From contig KN817554.1 of NCBI GenBank assembly GCA_000827495.1, positions 175,758 to 239,757 of the forward strand: a stretch of 64,000 bases of DNA, given 5' to 3'. Positions 12,292-23,384 of the stretch are shown piece by piece. A model generated the notes under the pieces. That model searched no databases. It saw only the letters and a program-made list of their open reading frames with translations, and had not been told where the DNA came from. The stretch is from Hypholoma sublateritium FD-334 SS-4 (taxonomy: Eukaryota; Basidiomycota; Agaricomycetes; Agaricales; Strophariaceae). A program made the translations under genes and the position numbers. Every line of letters starts with the position of its first letter. Positions within the stretch are counted from its first letter, which is position 1.

Positions 12292-12424
12292 TTGGTCAGT
12301 CGCTCGGGATATAAATGTGGAAAAGAAATTAGCAGTGTGAGTGTTGCCTGTGTGCAGATATAAAGGGACGTTGGAGACAAAGGGCTAGCGACATGACTGC
12401 TTTGAAGATTTGCGAGGCATTGGA

Positions 12425-12615
12425 AGACTCTTTCATGGCGGTTCGTCAAAGAGTGGAAAGGCGTGCGAACTTGGAGGCGACACGATCAAACCCCCGGCGA
12501 ACTTTCGGACGGCTCCCGGGCCATCGTCCGGGACGAATTCGCCGAGCGATATCACACCGCTCCCAAAAAATTTCCACGGTTTCTCTCTTCGCCTCGCACT
12601 ACATCGTTGACGTCG
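12425..12615 (+). repeat. Dispersed repeat R, full copy
   Basis: Full-length copy with 'tcatggcggttcgtcaaag', 'cgatcaaacccccggcgaac' and 'ccatcgtccgggacgaattc'. It lies head-to-head with the DUF262 start at 12291 and upstream of the coiled-coil/anchor gene copy A. Confidence 0.75.
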
Positions 12616-12924
12616 TCCCGCAGGACCTCTGCGTTTGTTCCCTCTGTACAACTCGATCATCAGGGATATGAGCGTCCGCAGGAATGCTAAGCACCAAGAC
12701 AAATACTCGGACGACGATCCAGGAAGGGTAACTGGGACTCACAGAACTGGACATAATCAAAGCCCTTTCTTTGAGAATGGCCTTCCCGGGTACATTCTTA
12801 CAAGTCACGGCGACCAGTGGTTTGGTATAATTGCCGACACCCGCAAGTCGAAAGTAAGTACATCGCTTAGTATTTCACATGTTCTGTTTCTTCTCGTTGA
12901 ACCGTCATCATTGACCCAGCGGAG

Positions 12925-13910
12925 ATGTTGAAGACCTCTGCCCCGAACTTACAGCCCATAACAGTCGTTGTTTGTTGGACAAAGGCCCGTTGATATAGAA
13001 GAGCGGAAGAAAGGGCGGCAAAGCAAAGCCTCAATTCTCAAAGGATGCGCGTTAGCGAGTCGACAAAGCAGGGCTACACGAATTATGGTTAAAAAGGCCG
13101 TCCCTGTTTCTGGCGGCATCCTCAACTCTCCTAATCATGCAACAGGATGACGGAGTAAGTTATTCAAAGCTGGATTTATGCGACGCTCTACTGATTTCTT
13201 CTTTCAGATTGTTCACGCACACACCCCTGCTTTCACGGGATTCGCCTCAGGCTGCTTGCCCCGCAAATCTTCAGACGATGAACAGCTGGGAAGTAAAGAC
13301 GAGCTACCCGAACGTGGAAGCTCACAAGACGGATGGGAGACTGCCTCCGATTTGTCAGAGACCAGTAGTGACCTTGTCAAAATACTCTTCAGTGAGAACA
13401 TCAAGCTGCGACTTGATCTCGCTAATCAGGCGAGTAAATTCCAACTCGCTGCGTCTTTCAACTGATAATTTATGAATAGGCGGACGAGGTCCGAAATGTC
13501 GCAGAGGTTCAAAAAGAGATACATGCCGGCCTGCTGAAGAAGGCAAATCATTCATGCTCACACTCGTTATCGTTTTTCTGGCTGATAAATTATGCTAGTT
13601 GAATGAGGTTCGAAATGACGTCGAGGTTCAAAAAGAGATACATGCTAGTCTGTTGAAGGAGGCAAGTTATTATTCACGTTCACAATCGTTTTGTCTGACT
13701 GACACGCGAGTAGTTCCGACATGACATAGAGATGTACGCTGCCCTGGAAGAGAAGGCAAGCCGTGGTCCACTTTTGTAATCGCTTTTTCTGTGTTAACGT
13801 CTTGTACTTAGTCTCAGATACTCTTCAACGAAAAGGCGGAACGGGTTTATCTGGTGTTATTGGGCATCCTCGGCGGCGTGTTTTGTTTGTTGGCCTTTAT
13901 GTCGAGGTAG
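12925..13910 (+). CDS. Coiled-coil, tail-anchored protein family, copy A
   Basis: Family not recognised. The N-terminal part carries L-T-A-H-N-S-R-C-L-L-D-K-G-P, a motif also seen in copies B, C and D. The best-supported part starts at 13208: a Ser/acid-rich exon (DELPERGSS), then two homologous 63-base exons (13480-13542 and 13599-13661) each ending E-V-Q-K-E-I-H-A-x-L-L-K-x, then a 42-base exon (13714-13755), then an exon encoding a hydrophobic span (VYLVLLGILGGVFCLLAF) and stop at 13908-13910. All internal exons are multiples of three. The four introns between them start with GC. The membrane span at the very C-terminus suggests a tail anchor. A frameshift in the N-terminal part (12925-13010) makes function doubtful. 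Confidence 0.5.
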
Positions 13911-14224
13911 TCCACAGTTTGGGAAATATTGCCAAGATAATGACTCGAAATATTCCACAATGTGATAGTGATAGAAGACCAAAATAGGGTCTGAAACATG
14001 AGTTTGGGACGGCTGTCCGAATGCACGCACGGCCCTCGCCCGTGCTTCAAGACGGATGGCTATGTGCCGCCAAGCGACGAGCTGCTGCTTTAGGACGGCA
14101 ACGGAGCGGGGATGGAGGAGGAAGCCACAACCGTACCAGCGAAGAAGGCACGTGCACACCCTCACTGATGAATAGATGCTGCAGAGAAGTAGGCCGCGTC
14201 TGAAGTACAAGGATGAAAAGGTAT

Positions 14225-14660
14225 GCATCTGTCATGACATGCAGTGGACGAAGCTGAACTTTTTCGTACTTCAGATTTTTATCCTGCATTGAGATCCAGG
14301 CCCCTGTCTTATTTCTGCGACTTCACCCCTATTACAGGTATACTGTAATCCGCTAAATTCCATTTGCAGGCCACCACAAATTGCGCCCTCCCTCCACTTC
14401 CTCTTCTCATTCGTCTCGCGACGATGTGTCGCGTTCCTCCTCATCCCTGTCCTCTCGTCGATGATCGCAAGAGAAGTCCCCCTTCATGACCTTCGTCGTC
14501 GGCCAGGCATTTGACGTACTCTCCCGCTTCCCCTGCAACCCCAACCCACCCTCAGAACTAAGATGCCAAGAACTCTCTCTACCCCCCAAACTTACGGCCC
14601 ATAAATGTTGTTTACTAGACTCAGACCCGTTTACGTAGACAGACAAAATATTTGAAGGGA
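14225..14660 (+). pseudogene. Coiled-coil/anchor family, fragment D
   Basis: Bases 14585-14640 encode P-K-L-T-A-H-K-C-C-L-L-D-S-D-P-F-T, the N-terminal motif of copies A-C, followed by a stop. Bases 14200-14280 resemble the segment after the anchor exon of copy C (22990-23095: 'gaagt-c-agga-gaaaa-ggtatg' and the following 'cgtacttcag'). The rest of the gene is absent. Confidence 0.4.
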
Positions 14661-14769
14661 AAGTCAATCAATTCATGTGTCTGCAACTGACATGGCATGC
14701 CAGTCATATTCTATTCTTTTAAAGCTTTCATTCGATCTCTTACCCGTTATCCTCTTCTGTACCCTTTCT

Positions 14770-15135
14770 CAATATGAATTCAAATTGAATTCAGATACCC
14801 GAGTGATCGAAAGACATTGCTTCCACGCCAGTGCCCACCGCAAGAGCGACCGACTTGTTGTTGATCGGCTTGTCAATATGCAGCCACGTTAAATAAGTGA
14901 TTTGACCCCATTTCCCATTGTTGGTGAGCACGCCTTCAGTTTTATAGGTAGTGGTATTCCAAATCATAACTTGCGCGTCGTCTCATAAGGATTTTTTTTT
15001 AAAAAAAGATCTTGATCTGCGCGACTCACCGCCAGCGAGGAGAATATTGCCGTTAGTCGAGAATAGCAGAGAGTTGATGGAACCGAGGGCCCCACGTAGC
15101 AAAGACTGAAACTGATCTTCGTGGTGCTACGCATG
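14770..15135 (-). pseudogene. WD40-repeat fragment, paralogue of the 31.5-kb gene
   Basis: On the minus strand an exon reads LGSINSLLFSTNGNILLAGG. After a GT-AG intron (about 14985-15035) comes D-D-A-Q-V-M-I-W-N, then GKWGQITYLTWL and ALAVGTG. This matches the first WD repeats of the gene at 31469-33331 (SGGDDQALRIWN, WGQVTCLKWL, CFGTGRG) position by position. Only about the first third of that protein is present, so this is a truncated copy. Confidence 0.6.
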
Positions 15136-15759
15136 AGAATGAGTATTTCGCGAGGAATAGAAAAGGGAAGGCGACGAACGTTGGGCATAGTTGGAGAGAA
15201 GGGAAGAAAGATTCGGGGAAGCCTAGGGAAGGCCACTCGCCGCCTTTTGATTTGGAATCTTTCGTTTGTGTTGGAAAAGAGGAAACGATGAAGGCGTTGT
15301 GTGTATCTATTCACCAAGAATCGGCGTGCCGCTTTCAATAAAATAGGAAGACAATCGTGGCTGGCACGACTCGCCTTATTTTAGATGGACTCGCATCGCG
15401 CCTCCACGCCAATAAGGAGGGGGAAATAGATAAAGAGAGGCTGCCCACATCACGCCACTGTTTGTCGCTCTTGAGGACAAATGCCAGGCAGTCTTCGGAT
15501 ACTCCATGAACGGTACAGGCCGTAATCGATTAGGTCGTTATGTATAACGGGCTATCGCAGGTAGCGGCCCCGGTGCTCAAGGGCGCTTGGCGTAGACGGC
15601 TGGTCTGGCGGGTGAATGTAGTTCGTCGTCGCGGTGGAGAGTAGCGCACTTGATATCCTCTGGGTTCGGTCACCGGGTCTCTCCACGTATGAGCATTCTG
15701 CGCAAGAAACTAGACCCTCTGCGTGTCGGGCTCAGGTTGGATTGAGTGGCGGCTTTCAT

Positions 15760-15990
15760 CGCCTCCGCTTTGTCCTCCGATCGATGGCGGTTCAACGAGA
15801 AGAAACAAAGCATGCGAAATATCCAGCGACGTGACCAAACCCCGGCGAACTTTCGACCGGCGGATGTCGGCAATTATAGGCAGCCGGTCGCCGGTCTAAT
15901 TTTGCCGAGCAATATCAGTACGAATCTGACATAATTTGCTAAGTTTCTTTCTTTGTCCCGGACCACGTCCTACCGCATCGCACACAGTAC
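15760..15990 (+). repeat. Dispersed repeat R, divergent subfamily
   Basis: Contains 'gtgaccaaaccccggcgaac' and 'gccgagcaatatcagtacga', followed by 'ctttgtcccggaccacgtcc'. Its reverse complement matches 21885-22098 closely. This subfamily has an extra 'gtcggcaatta-a' block relative to 5752-5955. Confidence 0.7.
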
Positions 15991-16984
15991 CTTAACAGCG
16001 TGTTTACGAGACCTGCTCTTGGTATCGTCTTTTTCTCCCGACTGCACAAGACCGCACAGGCTCATCCATTGTATTCAGGTTTCTGTAGGAGTTGACTCAT
16101 TGGTCAGGGAGAACTGCAACGACATGAAGAATGCAGTTTTAATAGCATCTCGGAGGACGAAAAGAGGGACTTTAAAAGCCTCCTTAATTGGATGATGTTC
16201 TTCTGACTTGGCCGAATTCAACACGGAGACTTAACGTGCGGAAGCTAAGTCCTATTGGAGAGGCCGGCTGGCGAGCGACGATGATTCCGACAAAGAAGAC
16301 ATTGCTGCTGTCGATGGCGCAAGGATGAGGATGAAGATACTGGTATCCCCAAGCACTTCTAACTTTACGCTTATCACCTCAGCTGCGAGAATTGCTCTAG
16401 CGCGATTTCTTTGAGCGCCCGTCGCGTTCAAATATACGAACCGCTCCTACCACATTGAAGAAACCAAGCCAAAAATCCTTACACTTCAATGATTAGGTGC
16501 GCGCCAAAAGATCAGACTGAAAGAACACGACTTTGCATGATGATACGAACAGGACGATGAAGACGAAGATTTCTTTGTCAGGCAGGATGGAGTATTTAAA
16601 AAATGGGACGAAGAGGACGAAGAACAAGAGGGAAAGCAGTGGGACATCGGCGGGCCACATTATCCGGACTCCCTGTCGGGTCGAACTTTACGCTCCACGT
16701 GCTTATTATCTTCTTTGTGCTTTCAAGTGTAGATTTCTTTATGACTGGAGAGCAGCCAATTCAAACTCATATTGCTATCCTTTGTTCTCTTCCTGCTTTG
16801 TTCCGATTCTATTTGTACGGGTATAAAATGCTACTCGTAATCTCATGTAGCCATGGAGCGATGGCCCCCACCTACGTATACTCGCCGTTTCATCAATATC
16901 ATGAAGTCTTAATTAATATGCGAACTTTCGAAGCTGAGCAGAGACATTAGCACAGTGAAGTGCGAATACAATGTGGAGCTTACT
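15991..16984. other. No recognised gene; possible decayed exons
   Basis: An acidic stretch around 16550-16680 (DEDEDFFVRQDG, then KKWDEEDEEQEGKQWDIG) follows a plausible acceptor and may be an exon remnant. Around 16275 another acidic piece (ASDDDSDKEDIAAVDG) is seen. No family is recognised and no continuous model could be built. Confidence 0.3.
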
Positions 16985-17082
16985 GATAATTCATGGTGGT
17001 TCGTCAAAGGGAGGGAAGGCGTGTAAATTACAAGGCGATACAATCAAACCCCCGCGAACTTTCGGAACGGCTACCGGGCCAG
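16985..17082 (+). repeat. Dispersed repeat R, 5' half only
   Basis: About 90 bases nearly identical to 5760-5850, ending abruptly after 'gctaccgggcca'. The sharp break suggests a recent truncation or rearrangement. Confidence 0.75.
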
Positions 17083-17179
17083 AATACGATCCGGAGGATA
17101 TATCCAGTGAGCTCGCTGCTATCTCTTACCTAGTGGCACTGATCAGAATATAATGTCCGCGAACATGCTTTCCCAGATC

Positions 17180-17352
17180 CATTATCTTTTCTAGCTTTCT
17201 AGCCAGCCGACACTGATATGGCTCGGCAGATTCAAACCGGCAACCGGCTGCTATAGTTGTCGACACCCGCGGGTCGAAAGTTCGCCGGGGTTTGGTCACG
17301 TCGCTTGACGTTTCACACGCTTTCTTTCTTCTCTTTGAACCACCATCATTGA
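17180..17352 (-). repeat. Dispersed repeat R, inverted copy upstream of gene copy B
   Basis: Reverse-complement match to the 15760 subfamily ('gaaagttcgccggggtttgg', 'tcacgtcgct', 'ctttcttctctttgaaccac'). It ends about 14 bases before the ATG of copy B, the same placement as at copy C. Confidence 0.75.
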
Positions 17353-17365
17353 CACATCGAACACG

Positions 17366-17640
17366 ATGAGGCCAGCTCTTACAGCTCATCAAAGTCGTCG
17401 CTTACTTGACAAAGACCCATTTACTAGTGGTGGACATTGTGAACTTCCAAAGTCTCTTTCAGGACGGGTAATTAAGTAGAGTCTATAACCCTCAAAGGCC
17501 GCGCGTTCGTGAGGGGACCAAGTCGAGCTACATAAATTATAATTAAAAAGCTCGTCCCTTCTTAGTTCTCTTAATCGTGCCACAGAACGAGCGCGTAAGT
17601 TATCCAAAGCCGACTGCGCAAACCATAACATTAAGGTAAA
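17366..17640 (+). pseudogene. Coiled-coil/anchor family, copy B (5' part)
   Basis: An ATG at 17366 opens M-R-P-A-L-T-A-H-Q-S-R-R-L-L-D-K-D-P-F-T, the clearest version of the family's N-terminal motif. A stop follows after 37 codons (17477-17479). Further similarity to copy A continues to the 'gcgcgtaagttatccaaag' splice-donor region near 17590. The coiled-coil and anchor exons are missing. Confidence 0.5.
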
Positions 17641-18047
17641 TGCATGATAAAGGACTTGCATTCACATTTGAAGCTGATAGTCTGATGCCTAGATATTCAC
17701 CGCAATTGGAGACATACTTACATGCTATCGCTTACGCTGAAATATTTGCGGCCCCCCTACTTGATCCCCAGGCAACACAACGAGGAGCCCGAACAGTGGA
17801 TTCGTCAACAAAAATGTCCCTCGAAATAGATCATAAACAAATATCTCAGCGACGATTCCAACGCCCTGGCTTCGCGACCAGCGGCTCAAAGACGACGGCG
17901 GGCTTACTGGTCGACATCTCGATAGGGAATGTACACCACCCTTCTCTATATTGATGTTATTACTCCAATCCGAATGCTGCCACAAAATTTTCATGCGATG
18001 TATACTTGCGCGCGATCTGTCCTCCAGGATTCCATCTTATCTGTGTA

Positions 18048-19131
18048 CGATGCACATTAAGCGCACGGGCCACCCGCTCATCGTGCGCGAGGTGCTAAAG
18101 GAGCCGATCGTGACAGAAAGCGAGGTGGTCGAGTGGGATAGGAAGGCGCTCGGGCAGAAGTTCAAACAGGACGGGGCGGCGATCGCGAAGGCTGTCGAGG
18201 CGCTCGATCAGGTGCAGCTCGCCGCGCTGAAGGGTGTGTGCTGGCTTATCTGATACGTCACGATTAAGGCTCATCGCGTTCTGCCCATAGCACCGCGCTG
18301 ATTACGTCCACAGACGGGAAGATGTTCACGCTCACCCTGATATCCTGACCATTGAGTTCAAGACGACGACGCAGTGGGGTGAGTCAGTGGTTCTGGCTAT
18401 CGAAAGGCCGAACACACGGCTAATCTAATGTATTGCCCCCTTTTCCCGCTGTAGTCGGCGAATCTACATCGAACGTGTTCGAGCCTTCGTTTGGGCTCGG
18501 GCGTATCTTTTACACGCTGCTGGAGCACAGCTTCTGGAGCAGGGAGCAGGATATCGACCGCGGCGTAAGTTTAATCTATGAACAACACTCTGGGGTACCT
18601 CTGCTCAAGCTCTGCATTTTTATCCATAAGGTACTGTCCCTGCCGCCCCTGGTCGCGCCGACGAAGGTGTTTATCGTGCCGCTGAGTGTCCGTGTCTTTG
18701 CCTCGCTGGTCAAGCAAGTCCGTGCGTAACTCTCCGTTCGTCGTCCTTCCTGCCATCGCTGATTGATCCTTCTTCCATCTCTATCTTACCCTTTTTTTTT
18801 TCTCGTCTTCCCTTCCGACGCGAAGCTGCGCAATGCGGGTGTCTTCTCGCGCGGCGACAACTCGAATCAGTCGATCTCGGGAAGCGCTATTCGCGCAACG
18901 ACGAGCTCGGCACGCCGTACGACGTCACGCTCGACTTTGCATGTATGTCACCTCTCCCTCCCTGCGCATGAAGTACTGCGCCGACACTTCCCTTCCAGCC
19001 AACCAGAAGCGGACCGGTAAGGCTCGGACTCAGTTGTATTGATGCAGCCGCTGATGCGCGGTGATTTCTTTCTGTGCTTTGCAGGGAGCGCGACACAACG
19101 AAGCAACAGATCGACCGGTATCTAGCTGTCA
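18048..19131 (+). pseudogene. Glycyl-tRNA synthetase, C-terminal fragment
   Basis: Pieces match the C-terminal half of eukaryotic glycyl-tRNA synthetase, which charges tRNA-Gly. Visible segments are K-R-T-G-H-P-L-I-V-R-E-V-L-K-E-P-I-V, NVFEPSFGLGRIFYTLLEHS (the class II motif 3 region), LPPLVAPTKVFIVPLS in the anticodon-binding domain, and R-E-R-D-T-T-K-Q-Q-I near the end. Introns are retained at plausible sites, so this copy arose from DNA rather than mRNA. Disruptions include a missing base near 18330 (before the D-I-L-T-I-E-F-K-T segment) and a net shift near 18875 between S-I and R-Y-S-R-N-D-E-L-G. The catalytic N-terminal part is absent. Confidence 0.8.
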
Positions 19132-19202
19132 TGGTCCTGCTTCACCGCGACCGCTGTCGATGCGACCTTTGTCCCCTGCTTCCTCACCGCCGTTCCACGT
19201 AG

Positions 19203-19430
19203 CGGGCTCGGGTTCACCGCGAGTCTTTCGTTCTTCACGCCTTCCGTAATCCCTTCCCTGACCGACGTAGGCACTACAGATCGCGTTCATCCTCGATGCC
19301 GCAAAAGTCGTCGTTCTGTCGACGATGTACCTCATGCCTGCGGGCGCGCCGCTGCTCTCTTCACGCTCGGGGCTGCGCGCGGCGTGACTTGGGCAGATGC
19401 TCCTGACAGCCGGCGGGGACGGTGAAGAGC
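19203..19430 (+). repeat. Segmental duplication, left block copy 1
   Basis: Starting at 'gcgggctcgggttcaccg', this block matches 24013-24235, ending in 'cttgggcagatgct'. A short frame (F-I-L-D-A-A-x-x-V-V-L-x-T-M) is open in copy 2 and broken here. Confidence 0.65.
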
Positions 19431-19439
19431 CATTACTTA

Positions 19440-20605
19440 TCCACGCATGCGGAGGGCGAGGTGAATCCCTGTAAACCAAAATCCAGTCAGCAGCAGTCCA
19501 CCAAATTAATTCGGGAAGCAGAAAGATTAGCAAACGTTAGTCCTGATGCCTCCAGGGCGTCTTGTTGATAACCTCGGCGTCGACGCCCAGCCCGTGCGAA
19601 CCCAGTCCACAGCAAGTAGAAGTTCTCACCGCCAGTGAGCGCCTGGTCAACCTGGATGATCGCGTCGCGCGCGTCGAAGAACGACGGGCGGCACCTGCAG
19701 CTTTATGCCGTTTAAGCACCAGTCTGCAACATCGAATCAGCCTTGCGCTCGCAATACACTGAACCATAACGGAGTTCCCATGCTTGGGCACCAGCGCACC
19801 CTTCTTGTCCGTGCGGTAGAAGTCGCCATCCCGTCGGCGAGCGGCTTGGGGTGAAAGAGCGTGTTCGAGAATCCGTGCTTCTCGATGACGCCCTGCGAGA
19901 CGACCCAGAGGATCTCCGCCCACACCTTGCCGATCGCGTCCACGCCCCAGTAGCCGGGCTTGCCGAGCGTCTTGTACGTCGAGGGGTTCACGTCCTCGTC
20001 CTGCGAAAACGCCGTCAGTTCACCGTCCCGGAGCACATTCTAACAAAAAGCTCACTACCAGGAAGTAGGGGAAGTTCCTGATGCCATTGGGACGGTTCGC
20101 CGCCATGGTAGTCGCAAGCAAGTCGCCCCAGCCATCGCCCATACCGCCGCTCTCGCCCCAGCCCAAGCGCCCCGAGTTCGCGGGGCCGCCAGTGAGGCGT
20201 GTTCTGAGGCTGCACGACAGCTTGTCGATCACGATACCCACCTCGAGGGCACCGTCTCTGCACGGAATGGCGATGTTCCAGAGGTACATGCGTGTACGCC
20301 CGTTTAGCCTGTCGGGCGGCGTCATGAAGTTCACGTTGTTGAATCCGGAGCCGTCCTGTGCGTTCGCGATGGTGCCGCCGTTATCCGCGCCGCCGTGCCC
20401 GAAGTTGTGCTGCTGGAAGTTGTCGGACAGCGAGTACTTATTCAGGGAATAGATATACGAAGCACTTACCGGTAGTACAGATCATGCCCAAGGTTAGACG
20501 TGTAGAAGAGCTGAGCAACGGTGGTGTTGATGTACTGCTTCGCCTCGCGGGACGGTAGTTGTCGACGTATGAGTTCTGGCCCTCCCAGTTCTGTTGGGCG
20601 AATGG
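19440..20605 (-). pseudogene. Fungalysin (M36 metalloprotease) fragment, active site lost
   Basis: Minus-strand pieces match secreted fungal M36 metalloproteases in order: A-Q-Q-N-W-E-G-Q, KQYINTTVAQLFYTSNLGHD, NAQDGSGFNNVNFMTPPD, RMYLWNIAIP, TRLTGGPANSGRLGWGESGG, GYWGVDAIGKVWAEILWVVS, V-P-K-H-G-N-S-V-M-V-Q and F-F-D-A-R-D-A-I-I-Q. The zinc-binding H-E-x-x-H helix expected just before T-R-L-T-G-G reads V-I-D-K-L-S-C-S, so both metal-binding histidines and the catalytic Glu are gone. The prodomain and signal peptide are absent, and frameshifts occur near 20560, 19860 and 19590. It sits inside copy 1 of a segmental duplication that lacks it in copy 2. Confidence 0.85.
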
Positions 20606-21690
20606 GTGAGTGTCGCGCGAGACTGAGAAGAGGAAGTTGGGGGCTCCCGCGACGGCGCGTGCTCCGGTCCACCGCTGCCGGGCCATTATAAACGGTCCAG
20701 CGCAGCGCTTATTGCTTTCTCTACGCGTTCAAGACGTACGCGTAAAGTTAAGTCTTTTCTTTTTTTAAGCGCTGTGGTGCTGACTTACCTCTTCAGACAT
20801 GATTTCGATACTTAAGCAATATCTGAAAGTGACGAAGATGCCATTGCACGAGGTGAAGGCGCTTGTCACTGCGGGCGCGGCCAGGGAAATGGCTCAGGTC
20901 GGCGTCGAGAAATACGACGTCGTGATTAGGTGAGTACTAACATTGCATTGTCCTCTGCCTATCCAACCCGCGAAGCCACCCGTCCCTCCCCACACACGCG
21001 AATTGGACCTCGCGTATCTTCGCTGCGGACGGGGACCGCCTGTACATCGGTGGACTCCATGTCCATCCGACCGGAAGATCGAGTTTCATGAAGTGGCAAC
21101 ACGAACGAAACTCGACTTACGCTAGGAAGACGATGGATGAGTCATTTAGGCCTGAGATGCGGAAGGAATTGTAAGTCTTTTTTGCCTTTGCATTTGTATC
21201 TGGCTAACGTCTTTCACAGGTAATTAGTTTTTTGTAGTGTGCGTGGAATAGGGAAATGAATCTGGATAAAGGAGCATCAGTTGATTTTTGTGTGAGCGCC
21301 AAACGGCCAAAACTGCCATAAAACAATCTATCTGACTTGAATCCCCCTAGTTCCAACCCGCTCCCGCCTCAACGCCCATCCGCCACGTAGCCACCTGCAC
21401 CCAATACCGACTAGCAGCGCGATGCTCCCCGGCGCTCAAATGGACAAAGGTACGCCGTCTGTGGTAGGGTGTCTCGTTCAACGCCACGAAGGCCGGGACG
21501 GTGAGGGGACGGGCGCGAATGCGGAAGTAACGCATTTGGGGAGTCGCCCACGTACGTGACAGGCGGTAGGTGCTACTACTACCTTACAGTGTATCGGCGT
21601 GTATTAGCTTTAAGATACATTACTACATTTTTCATATACTTATGCCCTTGAAAGCACTTGCGCGTCGCCCAGGGCCCGTAATACGCGATG
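20605..21690 (+). repeat. Segmental duplication, right block copy 1
   Basis: Matches 24232-25360 over about 1.1 kb with high identity, in direct orientation. It includes the promoter region, the small gene at 20799, and a minus-oriented reading segment (about 21347-21535) also seen at 25049-25237. It ends near 'cttgcg-gtcgcccaggg'. Confidence 0.85.
20799..21174 (+). CDS. Small protein of an unnamed family, paralogue 1
   Basis: A two-exon gene of about 105 codons. Exon 1 starts MISILKQYLK (ATG at 20799) and ends K-Y-D-V-V-I. A GT-AG intron (about 20931-20977) leads to a second exon containing N-W-T-S-R-I-F-A-A-D-G-D, R-L-Y-I-G-G-L-H-V-H-P-T-G and KWQHERNSTYARKTMDESF, stop TAA at 21172. The closest relative in the window is 24434-24808, with a diverged third member at 57925-58316. 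The order W-x-R-(6-8)-L-Y-(I/L)-G-G-(10)-(T/D)-G is conserved in all three. No known domain is recognised. Upstream DNA ('ttataaacggtccagcg') is also conserved and could hold a TATA element. Confidence 0.6.
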
Positions 21691-21884
21691 CTGAAGATGC
21701 TCGATATTCACTCGTATAGCATCAATATAACTAGCAAATGTACAGAATTCTACGAGAGGAGTGTCGTTTTGCTTCGTCTCGTCCGAAACTGCGCATCCGT
21801 ACAGGCACTTTCTCCGATCTCGTGTTCAATTAGAGCGCGGCAAATCGAGCGACAATACATTTTTGGGGCATTACTCTGGCTCGC

Positions 21885-22098
21885 TGGTAGGACTCTGTGG
21901 TCCAGGACAAAGAGAAACTTACGAAATTATGTTAGATTCGTTACTGATATTGTTCGGCAAAAGCAGACCGGCGACCGGCTGAAGTTACAATTGCCGACAC
22001 CCGCGGGGCGAAAGTTCGCCGGGGTTTGGTCACGTCGCTCGGCATTTCGCACGCTCTCTTTCTTCTCGTTGAACCACCATCATCGTTGACGCAGCGGA
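21885..22098 (-). repeat. Dispersed repeat R, inverted copy upstream of gene copy C
   Basis: Reverse complement of the 15760 subfamily: 'gaaagttcgccggggtttgg' and 'ctttcttctcgttgaaccac'. It ends just before the ATG of copy C at 22103. Confidence 0.75.
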
Positions 22099-22102
22099 CA
22101 CG

Positions 22103-22877
22103 ATGAAAGCCTCTGACTCAGAACTTATAGATCATCAAAGTCGCTGTTTATTTGACAAAGGCTCGTTTGCACAGAAGAGCGGAGGGACGGACGACAAAGC
22201 AGAGCCACACGAATCATGTTTAAATGGCCGTCCCTGCTTTTTTGGTATCCTCAACTCCCATAACCATGCAACAAGACGACTGCGTAAGTTCTCCGAGGCC
22301 GACTCGGCGCGATGCTCTAATGATATCTCTTCTCAGATGGATCATGCATAGGGACCGACCAGCTCGTCCCGCTAGTCCTCAAACGATAACGATCATGATC
22401 TAGGAGGAAACGACGAGTTATCGCGATGTGGAAACTCACGAAGCAGTTGGGGGACTGCCTCCGCTCTGTCGGAGACCGTACTGACCTTGTCCAGACACCT
22501 CTCAACATTTTCTCTTCAATCAGGTGAGTAAATTCCAACTCGCTGTTTCTTCAGGCTCATAATTTATGAGTAGGTGGTTGACGTCCAAAGTGACCTAGCG
22601 GCTCGAAAAGAGATATGCTGGCCTGTTCAGGCAGAGTTGAATAAGGTCCGCAATGACGTCGAGGCTCAGGAGGAGTGCATCTGAGGTGGCATAGAAATGC
22701 ATGCTGGGCTAGAGGAGAAGGCAAGTCGTTGTTCACTTTCGCAATCGCCTTTTTTACCTAACGTCTTGTACGTGAAATCAGACACTTTTCAGAGAAAAGA
22801 CGGATCAGGTTTATACGATGTATTGGGCATTCTCAGCTGCCCCTTTTTTATTGTTAATCTCCTTTGTGTTGAGATAG
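22103..22877 (+). pseudogene. Coiled-coil, tail-anchored protein family, copy C
   Basis: Starts M-K-A-S-D-S-E-L-I-D-H-Q-S-R-C-L-F-D-K, then loses frame. Exon remnants align with copy A: the exon ending 'tcaatcag' (22522) before an intron starting GT where copy A has GC, decayed 63-base exons at about 22574-22680, an exon ending 'ggagaag' before a GC-type donor (22721), and the last exon with a hydrophobic span (APFLLLISFVL), stop at 22875-22877. Several internal stops make it a pseudogene. Confidence 0.5.
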
Positions 22878-23384
22878 ATAGTGACTTGAAATATTCCGCA
22901 ATGTGATAGAGGTAGAAAAGACCTGTACGGTATTTATTTCGAGCGCTGCACATTGGACTCTTGTTGACACCTGCTTCAGCTATTGAATGCATATACGACT
23001 TTCACCCGTGCTTCATAACGGATGGGTCCGAAGTGCGGGGACGAAAAAAGGTATGTAGCTTGCTGTGGACGAGGCTGAAAATTTCGCACTTCAGGAATGA
23101 ATGCCGCCTTGTCTCCCAGATCTCCTCTACTCTCGCAAATGGACTTGCCAGCCGCATTATTCGGGTTCAGAATATCACCTCAAGTACTTCTCGCTCTCAT
23201 TACAGATACCCGCCACTACTCTATTTTTCTAGCAACTGTGGCTGCATTTCTCTATGACAAAAATACCTTTCTAAATGCCTTCCTCGGCGTCGCCCACTCT
23301 ACTGACGCCGACCGTAACGCAGTGGAGTGTGGCAGCGAGCGTTGGGCCTACGGAGATCTCGATACCATATCGATAGGCCCTGCT

